From the NCBI RefSeq assembly GCF_009689585.1, contig NZ_AP018694.1:2619001-2683000 (forward strand): DNA of 64,000 bases, given 5' to 3'. This DNA comes from Aquipluma nitroreducens. Lineage in GTDB: Bacteria; Bacteroidota; Bacteroidia; Bacteroidales; Prolixibacteraceae. Both the position numbers and the translations under genes were made by a program. The notes below the pieces were generated by a model, which saw nothing but the letters and a program-made list of their open reading frames with translations, ran no database searches and had not been told where the DNA came from. Shown here in pieces: positions 17,671 through 24,973 of this stretch; within the stretch, counting starts at the first letter, position 1, and every line of letters begins with the position of its first letter.

Positions 17671-19293
17671 TTATTTAGTTACAGCACCGACTAAATTTTG
17701 CTGAATGGGAAGTTTGGTCTTTTCGATGGCTTGAAGTAAAGTCTTGTCGATGTTTTGAATGATCGGATAAAATCCTTTTTCACCAATGATGTTGCGGGCA
17801 ATGTAGGCCTTAACCTTACTGTCGATAATCTTCGAAGATATTTTTAGATCGGTGGGATTGGTTTTGACACCTTTCTTTTCGGCAAAGACAGTAAACAAAT
17901 TTAAGATGTTAACCTTACCGAAATATGTTTCGAAATCGGCTGCAGATTTGAAAGATGAAAGTTCTTTCCGGTTCGAATCGGCATAATCCAATGCGAACTG
18001 GTAAACCAAGCCTTTCTGTGTCACTTTTGAATAATACTCCGAGTATCCGGTTGTATCAGCTGGAACAAAGAAGTCGGGCATAATTCCGCCGCCGCCGTGT
18101 ACAATTCGTCCGGAGAGCGTTTTGTATTTTACAGTATCGGCATATTTTATACTGTCAACTTTTTGGAATTCTCCATGAATGGCGCGTTCCATAATGTCTT
18201 TGTAATATTCATCATTTCCCTTATCGTAAGGCTTTTGGATACAACGGCCGCTTGGAGTGTAATATCGGGCAACGGTTAAACGGACAGCACTTCCATCGTT
18301 AAATGGTATTTGTTCCTGAACCAATCCTTTTCCAAACGAACGTCGGCCAATAATCCAACCTCGGTCGTTATCCTGAATGGCTCCTGCAAATATTTCGCTG
18401 GCAGAAGCCGAGAAATCGTCGACTAAAACAATTATTCCTTTATCGCGGTAAGCTCCTCTGCTGTCGGCCTGAAACGTTTTACGAGCCTGAGCATTGCCTT
18501 GTGTATAAACTATTAGTTCACCTTTATCGAGAAATTCGTTAACCATTTTGATAACGGCATTGAGGTAACCTCCTGGATTTCCGCGTAAATCAACAATAAC
18601 ATTCTTCATTCCCTGTTGATCGAGTGCCTTCATTCCTTCCATAAATTCTTCATAAGTTTGCTCGCCAAAGCGGCTAACTTTAATGTATCCGGTAGTTGCG
18701 TCAATCATGTAATTAACATCAACACTGTAAATTGGAATATCGCCACGGGTTATTGAAAATGCAATCGGAGCTTTAAAACCTTTACGTTTAATTCCTACAT
18801 TCACTATCGTTCCTTTTTCGCCACGAAGTTTTGAAAGTACTTTTTCATTCTTCAGGCCTTTAACAACAAGTGAGGTATCGTTTACGGTTATAATACGGTC
18901 GCCGGGCATAATTCCAAGCTTGGACGACGGTCCGCCCGAAATCACATCTACTACCATTACCGTATCGTTTTGAATAGAGAATTGAACTCCGATTCCTCCA
19001 AAGTTACCTCTCATTTCTTCTTCGACACCAACCATTTCTTTAGCTGGAATATAAGTGGTATGTGGATCGAGATTTTTGAGCAATTGTGGAATTGTTTTTT
19101 CGATCAGCGAATCAGTTGATATGGAATCAACATAGGCATTTTGGATGAGATTGACTATTGCATCGAATTTATTGACATTGGAGGTAGCCGGAATGTTTTT
19201 CCCGGCATTGCGGCTAAGCCTGTTGCCGATTAAAATACCGAGAACCAATGTTATTGCTACTAAAACCGGAATATATAATTTGATATTTTTCAT
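17671..19293 (-). CDS. S41-family C-terminal processing protease
   Basis: A 540-residue periplasmic serine protease (CtpA/Prc group) with an N-terminal membrane anchor (about residues 5-24), then a PDZ domain (about 93-180, GGIGVQFSIQNDTVMVVDVI) that binds substrate C-termini. The S41 core has the block SRFGEQTYEEF, the NPGGYL loop and the Ser/Lys dyad in FSASASEIF (Ser297) and SFGKGLVQ (Lys322). A C-terminal helical extension of about 100 residues follows. The ATG at 19293 is chosen over a TTG seven codons upstream. It is adjacent to the dCMP deaminase gene, a neighbour pair common in Bacteroidota. Confidence 0.92.
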   Translation of the reverse strand: MKNIKLYIPVLVAITLVLGILIGNRLSRNAGKNIPATSNVNKFDAIVNLIQNAYVDSISTDSLIEKTIPQLLKNLDPHTTYIPAKEMVGVEEEMRGNFGGIGVQFSIQNDTVMVVDVISGGPSSKLGIMPGDRIITVNDTSLVVKGLKNEKVLSKLRGEKGTIVNVGIKRKGFKAPIAFSITRGDIPIYSVDVNYMIDATTGYIKVSRFGEQTYEEFMEGMKALDQQGMKNVIVDLRGNPGGYLNAVIKMVNEFLDKGELIVYTQGNAQARKTFQADSRGAYRDKGIIVLVDDFSASASEIFAGAIQDNDRGWIIGRRSFGKGLVQEQIPFNDGSAVRLTVARYYTPSGRCIQKPYDKGNDEYYKDIMERAIHGEFQKVDSIKYADTVKYKTLSGRIVHGGGGIMPDFFVPADTTGYSEYYSKVTQKGLVYQFALDYADSNRKELSSFKSAADFETYFGKVNILNLFTVFAEKKGVKTNPTDLKISSKIIDSKVKAYIARNIIGEKGFYPIIQNIDKTLLQAIEKTKLPIQQNLVGAVTK

Positions 19294-19384
19294 TCGTATG
19301 TAATTTGTTTTCAATTGTTAACAAACGGGCCGATGGTCTTTTATATCTAATTCAGTCCTTTATATCTTCGATGTGCCTATATGG

Positions 19385-19861
19385 TTATAGATCTATCTGA
19401 ACAACTTCGATATTTGCGTTTCTTAAAAGTATTATTCCATCATCGTGATGATAGTTATCGTAAAATATTACTCTTTTTATTCCTGCCTGTATAATGAGTT
19501 TTGAACATTCCAGGCAAGGAGAGGAGGTTACATATAGAGTTGCTCCGTCACTGCTATTGTTCGACTTAGCGACTTTTGTAATTGCATTGGCCTCCGCATG
19601 TAGAACGTATGGAAAGGTACGGTTGTTTTCGTCTTCGCAATTATTTTCAAATCCGGAAGGGGTTCCATTGTACCCGTCGGAAATAATCATTTTATCTTTT
19701 ACCAGCAGCGCACCTACCTGACGGCGTTTGCAATAGGAATTTTGAGCCCAGATAGCTGCCATTTTCAGGTATCTCTGATCGAGCAGAAATTGTTTGTTTG
19801 GAGAAGTTTCGCTTCCCGGTTCATTTATTGGAGTTTCAGCATTTGTATCGTTGCAACACAT
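19385..19861 (-). CDS. Deoxycytidylate (dCMP) deaminase
   Basis: A 158-residue zinc-dependent deaminase that converts dCMP to dUMP for thymidylate synthesis. The zinc motif HAEANAI (His ligand and catalytic Glu) and the paired cysteines of SSPCLECSKLI are present, as are the substrate-loop residues NGTPSGF. A 30-residue N-terminal extension rich in Thr/Pro/Glu precedes the fold and shows no motif. The length and motifs favour dCMP deaminase over a free-cytidine or tRNA deaminase. Confidence 0.9.
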   Translation of the reverse strand: MCCNDTNAETPINEPGSETSPNKQFLLDQRYLKMAAIWAQNSYCKRRQVGALLVKDKMIISDGYNGTPSGFENNCEDENNRTFPYVLHAEANAITKVAKSNNSSDGATLYVTSSPCLECSKLIIQAGIKRVIFYDNYHHDDGIILLRNANIEVVQIDL

Positions 19862-19929
19862 ATTTATTCCGAGTTATTTGTTGGTAAAAGTAATGATTGA
19901 TGTGTAATTAGTATGCCCTATATATTACA

Positions 19930-19963
19930 AAAAACGTCCATCTTTTATATGATGGACGTTTTT
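19930..19963 (-). terminator. Strong terminator after the response-regulator gene
   Basis: A perfect 13-bp stem (AAAAACGTCCATC / GATGGACGTTTTT) with an 8-nt loop, 22 bp after the stop of the response regulator. The A/T ends of the arms give U-runs on both strands, so it could act bidirectionally. Confidence 0.85.
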
Positions 19964-19984
19964 CAGAAACTCAGAACAGAGTTT

Positions 19985-20359
19985 TTATAATTTGATGAAC
20001 TTCTCAACTACACTCAATAGATCTTTTGATTTGATTGGTTTTGCTAGGTAATCGTCACAGCCGGCATCTAATGCTTTTTCACGGTCATCAGACATCGCAA
20101 AAGCTGTTTGGGCAACAATTGGTAGCATTGGAAATTTCTTTTTTAATATTTCAGTCGCCTCATAACCATTCATTTCAGGCATTTGCAGATCCATAAATAC
20201 CAGATCGATGGAGTTATTTTCGCATATTTCAACCGCTTCAATACCGTTTTTTGCCCAGTAAATTGTAGCATTTAATTTACTCAGAACAGCTTTCAGGTAA
20301 AGAAAATTAGACTCAACATCTTCAGCAATCAAAATGCTAGGGTATGTTTTTTCTTCCAT
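19985..20359 (-). CDS. Single-domain response regulator (CheY-like)
   Basis: A 124-residue receiver domain without an output domain. The acidic pair is in IAEDVESN, the phospho-acceptor is Asp57 in LVFMDLQMPEMNGYEAT, the conserved Thr is in VAQTAFA and Lys107 is in YLAKPIK. The sequence is most like receivers found at the C-termini of hybrid kinases. No kinase is adjacent, so its partner is elsewhere and it may act as a phosphate shuttle or by protein contact. Confidence 0.9.
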   Translation of the reverse strand: MEEKTYPSILIAEDVESNFLYLKAVLSKLNATIYWAKNGIEAVEICENNSIDLVFMDLQMPEMNGYEATEILKKKFPMLPIVAQTAFAMSDDREKALDAGCDDYLAKPIKSKDLLSVVEKFIKL

Positions 20360-20497
20360 ATTTCGCTAAAATCGTAGGTAATTTTTTAACTAATCAAATA
20401 TATCGAAACATTCTTTGAAATGCTATTCTTTATACGATAATTTCTAGTTTCTAATTTGTAACGAGCATTTTTTGTCAACTTAATCTTGGTTTTAAAC

Positions 20498-20525
20498 AAT
20501 TAAAAGACTTGTTTGTCTTTTAATT
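20498..20525 (+). promoter_or_regulatory. 11-bp inverted repeat in the leader of the Hcp-like gene
   Basis: AATTAAAAGAC and GTCTTTTAATT form a perfect 11-bp dyad around TTGTTT, 35 bp before the ATG at 20561. It is followed by a direct repeat of TTAGAAAC. It could be an operator or a 5' leader hairpin; the position between divergent genes argues against a terminator. Confidence 0.5.
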
Positions 20526-20560
20526 TAGAAACTAAATTAGAAACCTTAAAACTATCGATT

Positions 20561-21157
20561 ATGAAAAGGCAAATTTTTACTTTATTGGCTGTTATTGTAA
20601 CTGTAAGTTTGTCCAGTGGGTTGTATGCACAAAATGCTTCGTTAAATACCACCAGAAGCAACATTAAAAACAACAAGTCAAGTGTGGATTCTCCTGGCGC
20701 TTGCGTAGGAAAAATCCGTTGTACCGATGGAAGTTGCGTCATAAGCTTCGAACAGGATATTGTAAGTCCAAGAGATGCAGCAAGTGGATTGCCAACCGGA
20801 AAACGGATGCATAAACCATTTGTAATCACGAAAGAACTAGATAGGAGCTCGCCTGCAGCGATACGGGAATCTCCTACCAAAGCTTCTACTGGTAAAGCAT
20901 CATACAGCGACCTCAGTGTTGTGTTTACTTGTAATGGAAGAACGACAAAGTTACCGGTAATAAATGGTCAGATTACTTTGCCAACTGACGGAAAGGACGA
21001 TGACTGCGATTTGGTTGTTTCATGGAGTTGGGGCGAATCAAATGCGGGAACTGGCGTTGCCAAACGTTACGAAGCAACTTTCAATCTGGCTGTGGAAAAT
21101 GGAGAATACATGGCATCGAAACATACTAAAACAGGCCATGTTACACTTATGAAATAA
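20561..21157 (+). CDS. Exported Hcp-like (T6SS tube-family) protein
   Basis: A 198-residue protein with a clear signal peptide (LLAVIVTVSLSSGLYAQ; the ATG at 20561 starts it). The segment SGLPTGKRMHKPFVITKEL, followed by DRSSP, resembles the conserved extended loop of Hcp (TssD), the type VI secretion tube protein, and VVSWSWGESN resembles its beta-strand. Classical Hcp has no Sec signal peptide; here the protein should be in the periplasm, at the surface or outside. Five cysteines (GAC, IRC, GSC, TCN, DDCD) suit disulfides in an exported protein. Spaced 26 bp from a barrel gene. The Hcp relationship is by motif only. Confidence 0.55.
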   Translation: MKRQIFTLLAVIVTVSLSSGLYAQNASLNTTRSNIKNNKSSVDSPGACVGKIRCTDGSCVISFEQDIVSPRDAASGLPTGKRMHKPFVITKELDRSSPAAIRESPTKASTGKASYSDLSVVFTCNGRTTKLPVINGQITLPTDGKDDDCDLVVSWSWGESNAGTGVAKRYEATFNLAVENGEYMASKHTKTGHVTLMK

Positions 21158-21183
21158 AAACACCAACCCAAAAATCAACTGGC

Positions 21184-22083
21184 ATGAAAATTCGGTCAAT
21201 GCTTTTGTGCCTGATAATCATTTCAGGATTATCATGTAAAACATATGCACATCCAAGATCCGGCAACGAATTACAACAGAATGATTCTATTGTCCCTGAA
21301 AGCAAGGAGAAAAATTTTCAGTTTCATATTCGGCCGAGCCTTGGTCTTACTTTTGGTGATTCTAATGCCAGTGGAATCCGAATCACTAATTTGCAATGGC
21401 TGGGTACGTTAAATTCTGATTTTGATTACATCGGAAAGAAGTTTGACCTTAGCTCAACGTTGTTCATGCAATATGGTGAAAGTAAGGTAAAAGGACAGGA
21501 TGCAGAAAAATTGCAGGATGCTTTTATTCTTTCAATTACACCGTCCATACCGTTGATAAAAGTTCCAAAGATCAGGTTATTCCTTGAAACGACTGCTGAA
21601 ACTAATTTGGGTAAAGGAACAATTGGAGATAACCCAACTAGTTTTCTCGATCCATTGTTTTTGTATCAAACGCTTTTTCTAGGTCAAAAACACTATTCAT
21701 ATCAGAAAGAAGATAATACAACATGGGAGTTCACTTATGGACTTGGATATGCATTTCAGCAAACGCTTGACAGTAAGTTCAAAACGATTAATGTCGTTGG
21801 CAATAATTCCAGTTTTGAGTCAGGCTTTAGCGGGATCATAGAGATGAATGCTAACTCAAAAATATCCGAATCTTTGAATTTTGTGCTGAATGCTAAAGCC
21901 GTTGCGCTATCCAGAGAAAATTTCTTTAAGGATTTTGATTCAAGCCGGAGGTCAATTCTGGTTCGTTCAGGATTGTTCTATAAGAAAGTTGGAATGGAGT
22001 ATAATTTTCATCAGGTACACGATTTGAATCTGTCTGCAGACAATTTGGTTGATCAATCGATTATGCTTACGGTAACCTTCTGA
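21184..22083 (+). CDS. Predicted outer-membrane beta-barrel protein
   Basis: A 299-residue protein with a signal peptide (LLCLIIISGLSCKTYA), a short linker and then alternating strands typical of an outer-membrane barrel (FQFHIRPSLGLTFGD, FELSS-type strands, ending SIMLTVTF with a terminal Phe). The overall pattern, beginning with a strand pair and a repeated YDYIGKKF-like segment, resembles DUF3078/DUF481-like barrels, but I cannot assign a family firmly. A Cys in the signal region (GLSC) might also act as a lipobox. It is the second gene of a probable operon with the Hcp-like protein, suggesting the two act together at the outer membrane. Confidence 0.6.
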   Translation: MKIRSMLLCLIIISGLSCKTYAHPRSGNELQQNDSIVPESKEKNFQFHIRPSLGLTFGDSNASGIRITNLQWLGTLNSDFDYIGKKFDLSSTLFMQYGESKVKGQDAEKLQDAFILSITPSIPLIKVPKIRLFLETTAETNLGKGTIGDNPTSFLDPLFLYQTLFLGQKHYSYQKEDNTTWEFTYGLGYAFQQTLDSKFKTINVVGNNSSFESGFSGIIEMNANSKISESLNFVLNAKAVALSRENFFKDFDSSRRSILVRSGLFYKKVGMEYNFHQVHDLNLSADNLVDQSIMLTVTF

Positions 22084-22254
22084 TATGTACCCGAACCAGG
22101 TATCCTATCAGATAAGCAAGGAAAATGAAAAATCAAATCTTAACTAACTTTTGCGGGTTCAGGCAGCGATTTTATTATTTGTCGATACGATCGGGAGTTG
22201 CCTTGTAAATTATTGTTGACCGGCTATAAGTAAAAAATTTGCAGATTTTAGTGT

Positions 22255-22291
22255 ATAGTTGCTAAACTATGGAAATAAGTACTTAATTTTG
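22255..22291 (+). promoter_or_regulatory. Promoter and operator dyad of the toxin-antitoxin operon
   Basis: TAATTTTG (22284-22291) matches the TAnnTTTG -7 box, and TTG at 22259-22261 lies 22 bp upstream. A dyad ATAGTT-N4-AACTAT (22255-22270) overlaps this -33 region. That is where an autorepressing antitoxin would be expected to bind. Confidence 0.5.
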
Positions 22292-22312
22292 TACGGAATA
22301 ACACACGTAATT

Positions 22313-22561
22313 ATGAAAGCAGTAAACTATTCGGAACTGAGGGAGAATTTAAAGGCGAACCTAGACGCTATTTCAGACAACGCTGAATTGCTGGTAGTAC
22401 ACCGCCCAAAAGGTAAAAGTATTGTTATGATGTCGCTGGACGAATATAATTCTTTGTTTCCGGCTGCAAAAAGTCTGGAAAAGGGACTGAACGAACTAAA
22501 GAAGGCAAAGGCTGTACAACTGAAAGGCAAATCAGCGCGTGAATTATTGTCTGAATTATGA
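22313..22561 (+). CDS. Phd/YefM-family antitoxin
   Basis: An 82-residue protein starting MKAVNYSELRENLKANLDAI, with the block ELLVVHRPKGKSIVMMSLDEYNSL typical of Phd/YefM antitoxins: an N-terminal DNA-binding dimer and a C-terminal toxin-binding tail. The ATG at 22313 is chosen because the family begins there; the longer frame from 22259 overlaps the promoter. It overlaps the toxin gene by 4 bp. Expected to neutralise the toxin and repress its own operon. Confidence 0.9.
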   Translation: MKAVNYSELRENLKANLDAISDNAELLVVHRPKGKSIVMMSLDEYNSLFPAAKSLEKGLNELKKAKAVQLKGKSARELLSEL

Positions 22562-22896
22562 TACATGTAATTGCTTTACCCGAATTTGCAAAGAATCTGA
22601 AACGGCTTAGTAAAAAGTATGTGAGCCTGAAGCAAGAATTTGGGCAGTTTCTTGATTTAACAGAGTCGGCTGGACCACAAGGCGTTGATTTAGGTAATGG
22701 TTTGTTTAAAGCCCGAATTGCTGTTAAGTCAAAAGGGAAAGGGAAAAGTGGAGGGCTTCGGATTATTTCGTATCACGAAATCATTTTAGCTAAACAAGAG
22801 GATACGGTTTATTTAGTTGCCATTTACGACAAAAGTGAGCTTTCGACGGTTGAGATAAAACAAATGAACACGATATTGAAAAATAACGGGTTATAA
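22558..22896 (+). CDS. RelE-superfamily toxin
   Basis: A 112-residue protein of the RelE/HigB-like group, predicted to be an mRNA-cleaving toxin. It starts MIHVIALPEFAKNLKRLSKKY, contains GLFKARIAVKSKGKGKSGGLRII and ends with the block VYLVAIYDKSELSTV typical of the HigB-like branch. The pairing with a Phd/YefM antitoxin rather than YefM-YoeB or HigBA is a common mix-and-match. The operon order (antitoxin first, 4-bp overlap) is standard. No truncation is seen. Confidence 0.87.
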   Translation: MIHVIALPEFAKNLKRLSKKYVSLKQEFGQFLDLTESAGPQGVDLGNGLFKARIAVKSKGKGKSGGLRIISYHEIILAKQEDTVYLVAIYDKSELSTVEIKQMNTILKNNGL

Positions 22897-22948
22897 ATTT
22901 TTAGGATTTTAACAGCGTCCCCGAGCTCAAACATATACCTCTAGAACA

Positions 22949-22975
22949 AGCCCTGCATTCGTGCGGGGCTTTTTT
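22949..22975 (+). terminator. Terminator of the toxin-antitoxin operon
   Basis: Stem AGCCCTGCA / TGCGGGGCT (one G-U pair) with a TTCG tetraloop, followed by TTTTT. A canonical rho-independent terminator 52 bp after the toxin stop. Confidence 0.88.
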
Positions 22976-22976
22976 G

Positions 22977-23512
22977 TTGCTGAAGTACCCAAACTTTTGC
23001 CGGTTCCAGATCTCTTGCAAAAATTGAAAGGTTAATAAGTCTGTTGAAATCCCCGGTTATTTGTTATACAGAAGCGACCGAAGAAACTGTTATGAACAAA
23101 CAGGTTTTGATTGTTCATACTCTACATATTTGTTTTTATTTGAATTTTAAGTCTTAAAATTATAGAATAACTGATTAGATATGACCTAAACCATTAATAA
23201 TATGAGTTTTTAAATACTTTATAGCAAATTATCTCAAACAGAGTTTTCAACAGATTATAGATAATTCTAATCATAAATTACATCAAACGAAACTACAACA
23301 CAATCAACTCATATTTAGTTTATTTGCTGAATAATACAAACTCATCGTTCGAATTTTGATTAATGTTTTTGTAAACTTTTTGTAACATCAGAATTGTTAA
23401 TGTCTTGATTATATGAAGACTAACATTTTTAAGTTGATAACTTCTGTAATTATTTACAAAATTCATATTCATTTTTTTAAACTTAGGTCTTATATTGCAT
23501 ACAGCAAAAAAA
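22977..23512. other. AT-rich non-coding stretch
   Basis: About 540 bp of strongly AT-rich sequence after the toxin-antitoxin terminator. It has only very short open frames, such as a 39-codon frame from the ATG at 23414 that runs into the next hairpin. I see no protein family, tRNA or repeat in it. Confidence 0.5.
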
Positions 23513-23539
23513 ACCAGTCCTACAACGAATAGGACTGGT
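23513..23539 (-). terminator. Perfect hairpin, possible minus-strand terminator
   Basis: A 10-bp perfect stem ACCAGTCCTA / TAGGACTGGT with a 7-nt loop. On the minus strand it is followed by eight T, a good terminator shape; on the plus strand it is followed by ATTAAAATTTTT. It may end transcripts from either side. Confidence 0.6.
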
Positions 23540-23563
23540 ATTAAAATTTTTGCATGTTAAATT

Positions 23564-23722
23564 ATGAGAAAATTTAAAAATGCTAATGAAGCACCAAGTG
23601 TTTCATTAGGTAAACTTCGGAAGAAAATTCGACCTATGCAAGTAGGTGGGGAATTTCTTCAACATTTCTTCATTGTCCTACTAGCAGATATTACTATGGA
23701 GGTAATGAAGAGGATGCTTTAA
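23564..23722 (+). CDS. Small ORF (52 residues) of unknown function
   Basis: An ATG at 23564 opens a 52-codon frame beginning MRKFKNANEAPSVSLGKLRK and containing MQVGGEF; it ends just before a perfect terminator hairpin. The GG near residue 29 resembles double-glycine leaders of small secreted peptides in Bacteroidota, but no maturation or export gene is adjacent. A second frame, open from GTG at about 23647, would read CPTSRYYYGGNEEDALKSKGG. A single extra G in the GGGG run (23650-23653) would fuse the two. Whether this is a gene, a frameshifted precursor or a non-coding RNA is open. Confidence 0.3.
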   Translation: MRKFKNANEAPSVSLGKLRKKIRPMQVGGEFLQHFFIVLLADITMEVMKRML

Positions 23723-23726
23723 AATC

Positions 23727-23757
23727 TAAAGGAGGTGATGCTGAATCACCTCCTTTA
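23727..23757 (+). terminator. Perfect terminator hairpin after the small ORF
   Basis: A 13-bp perfect stem TAAAGGAGGTGAT / ATCACCTCCTTTA with a GCTGA loop, followed by ATTTATTCTT. Its strength implies that a plus-strand transcript ends here, supporting a small gene or RNA between 23540 and 23726. Confidence 0.75.
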
Positions 23758-23840
23758 ATTTATTCTTAAAATTCGTCTTGATCCTAGGTTTCCCGATTGA
23801 TCCGTTATCTTCAAGGATACCAGTCAATTATATACAAAAA

Positions 23841-23875
23841 AAGGAAGAGTCAGTTGAAAAATCTGACTCTTCCTT
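23841..23875 (-). terminator. Terminator of the tRNA-Leu gene
   Basis: A perfect 13-bp stem AAGGAAGAGTCAG / CTGACTCTTCCTT with a 9-nt loop, 5 bp downstream of the tRNA 3' end on the minus strand, followed there by TTTTTG. Confidence 0.85.
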
Positions 23876-23880
23876 CCAAG

Positions 23881-23964
23881 TACCCGAAGCCGGAATCGAA
23901 CCGGCACGATATTGCTATCACTGGATTTTGAGTCCAGCGCGTCTACCAATTCCGCCATTCGGGC
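23881..23964 (-). tRNA. tRNA-Leu (CAA)
   Basis: An 84-nt class II tRNA on the minus strand. Acceptor GCCCGAA pairs with TTCGGGT (one G-U pair), the D arm is TGGCGGAATTGGTAGACGC, the anticodon loop CTCAAAA gives anticodon CAA, the variable arm is long and the T-loop is TTCGATT. The discriminator is A, as required by leucyl-tRNA synthetase, and CCA is not encoded. It reads the codon UUG. Confidence 0.97.
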
Positions 23965-24346
23965 TTGTTTGTAAACCGGCTGCAAAAATAATGGAAAAAT
24001 CCTTTGCACAAAAGATTTCAGACAAAATTTAGTTTTATTTCCAATATTCTATTTTCTAAGCTTTCTGAAGATTTAATTTTTGAATTAATATGGTGCTTTA
24101 AATATTAGATTTATAGTATTTTATAATTTTATAATTTATGTTTATTAAATATTTGTAAGCCGTGAGTTACTGATCTCATTTTAGATTTTATCAGTGAATT
24201 TATGCAGGAATGGTGTAAATTGGAGGGTTTTGAATGTGTAATTTTTCTTTTTATGCTTATAAGCAGGAGAAGTAATCAATAATATGCAATTTACTTTTTT
24301 ATACCTTTAGCCGGAATCTAAAAATCGCTACAGAATCCGGAAAACA
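23965..24346. other. AT-rich intergenic region between divergent tRNA-Leu and sigma gene
   Basis: About 380 bp with no coding frame or repeat of note. It holds the predicted tRNA promoter at one end and, near the other, TATACCTTTA (about 24299-24308), a near match to a -7 box about 40 bp before the sigma-factor ATG. Confidence 0.5.
23983..24012 (-). promoter_or_regulatory. Promoter of tRNA-Leu
   Basis: On the minus strand TTTG (24009-24012) and TATTTTTG (23983-23990) are separated by 18 bp, close to the Bacteroidota TTTG-N19-21-TAnnTTTG consensus. The -7 box lies 18 bp before the tRNA 5' end. Confidence 0.5.
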
Positions 24347-24946
24347 ATGGAATTGACAGAAGACAAGGAACTGTATTTGAAATTGAAAGAAGGTGATGAA
24401 CGGGCATTTCAGACCTTGTTTCGGAAATACTATTCGGCTATGTGTCATTTCGCCAACCAGTTTCTCAATGACAGCGAATTAGCCGAGGAAATTGTTCAGG
24501 ATATGTTTGTCAAAATATGGGAAAAACGTGCGGTTCTGACTATTGAAACTTCAGTAAAACATTACTTTTTTCGCTCCGTTCGCAATCATTGCTTGAATCA
24601 GATTCAACATGAGAAGATCAAGAAGCAATATGCAAATAAGGTGCTTGAAGCTGCTGCGCACGAAATTAATTCCGAGCAATATTATCTGGAGGTTGATTTG
24701 ATCAGGCGAATTGAAAACAGCATTGATTCACTCCCTCCCAAACGTAAAGAAATATTCAGGTTAAGCCGGGAACAGGGCTTGAAATATAAGGAAATTGCTG
24801 AGGAATTGAATATTTCGGTTAAGACAGTTGAGGCGCAAATGGGATTGGCCTTAAAATATTTACGTGAGGAATTAAAGGATTTTAGCAATTACCTGATGAC
24901 TTTATTTTTAATTCTGAAAAAAACGGACGGCTCCGATAGGGGTTAA
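24347..24946 (+). CDS. ECF sigma factor, Bacteroides-type FecI-like
   Basis: A 199-residue sigma factor of the 'sigma-70 family, Bacteroides expansion' type, with region 2 (FQTLFRKYYSAMCHFANQFLNDSELAEEIVQDMFVKIWEKR) and region 4 (IENSIDSLPPKRKEIFRLSREQGLKYKEIAEELNISVKTVEAQM). It is paired with a FecR-type regulator 27 bp downstream. In this class a FecR anti-sigma normally receives a signal from a TonB receptor with an STN domain; here the following genes carry STN domains but no receptor barrel. Starts the operon 24347-31811. Confidence 0.92.
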   Translation: MELTEDKELYLKLKEGDERAFQTLFRKYYSAMCHFANQFLNDSELAEEIVQDMFVKIWEKRAVLTIETSVKHYFFRSVRNHCLNQIQHEKIKKQYANKVLEAAAHEINSEQYYLEVDLIRRIENSIDSLPPKRKEIFRLSREQGLKYKEIAEELNISVKTVEAQMGLALKYLREELKDFSNYLMTLFLILKKTDGSDRG

Positions 24947-24973
24947 TCCTATACTTCAATGTCTCTTAGTTGT

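Noticed and set aside
20561-21157. Type VI secretion system locus
   Set aside because: Only one Hcp-like motif protein is present, it carries a Sec signal, and no VgrG, sheath, baseplate or ClpV gene is in the window.
23564-23757. Lanthipeptide-type precursor
   Set aside because: The GG and the tail are suggestive, but no modification, protease or transport gene is within reach and the frames are broken, so it was kept only as a low-confidence small ORF.
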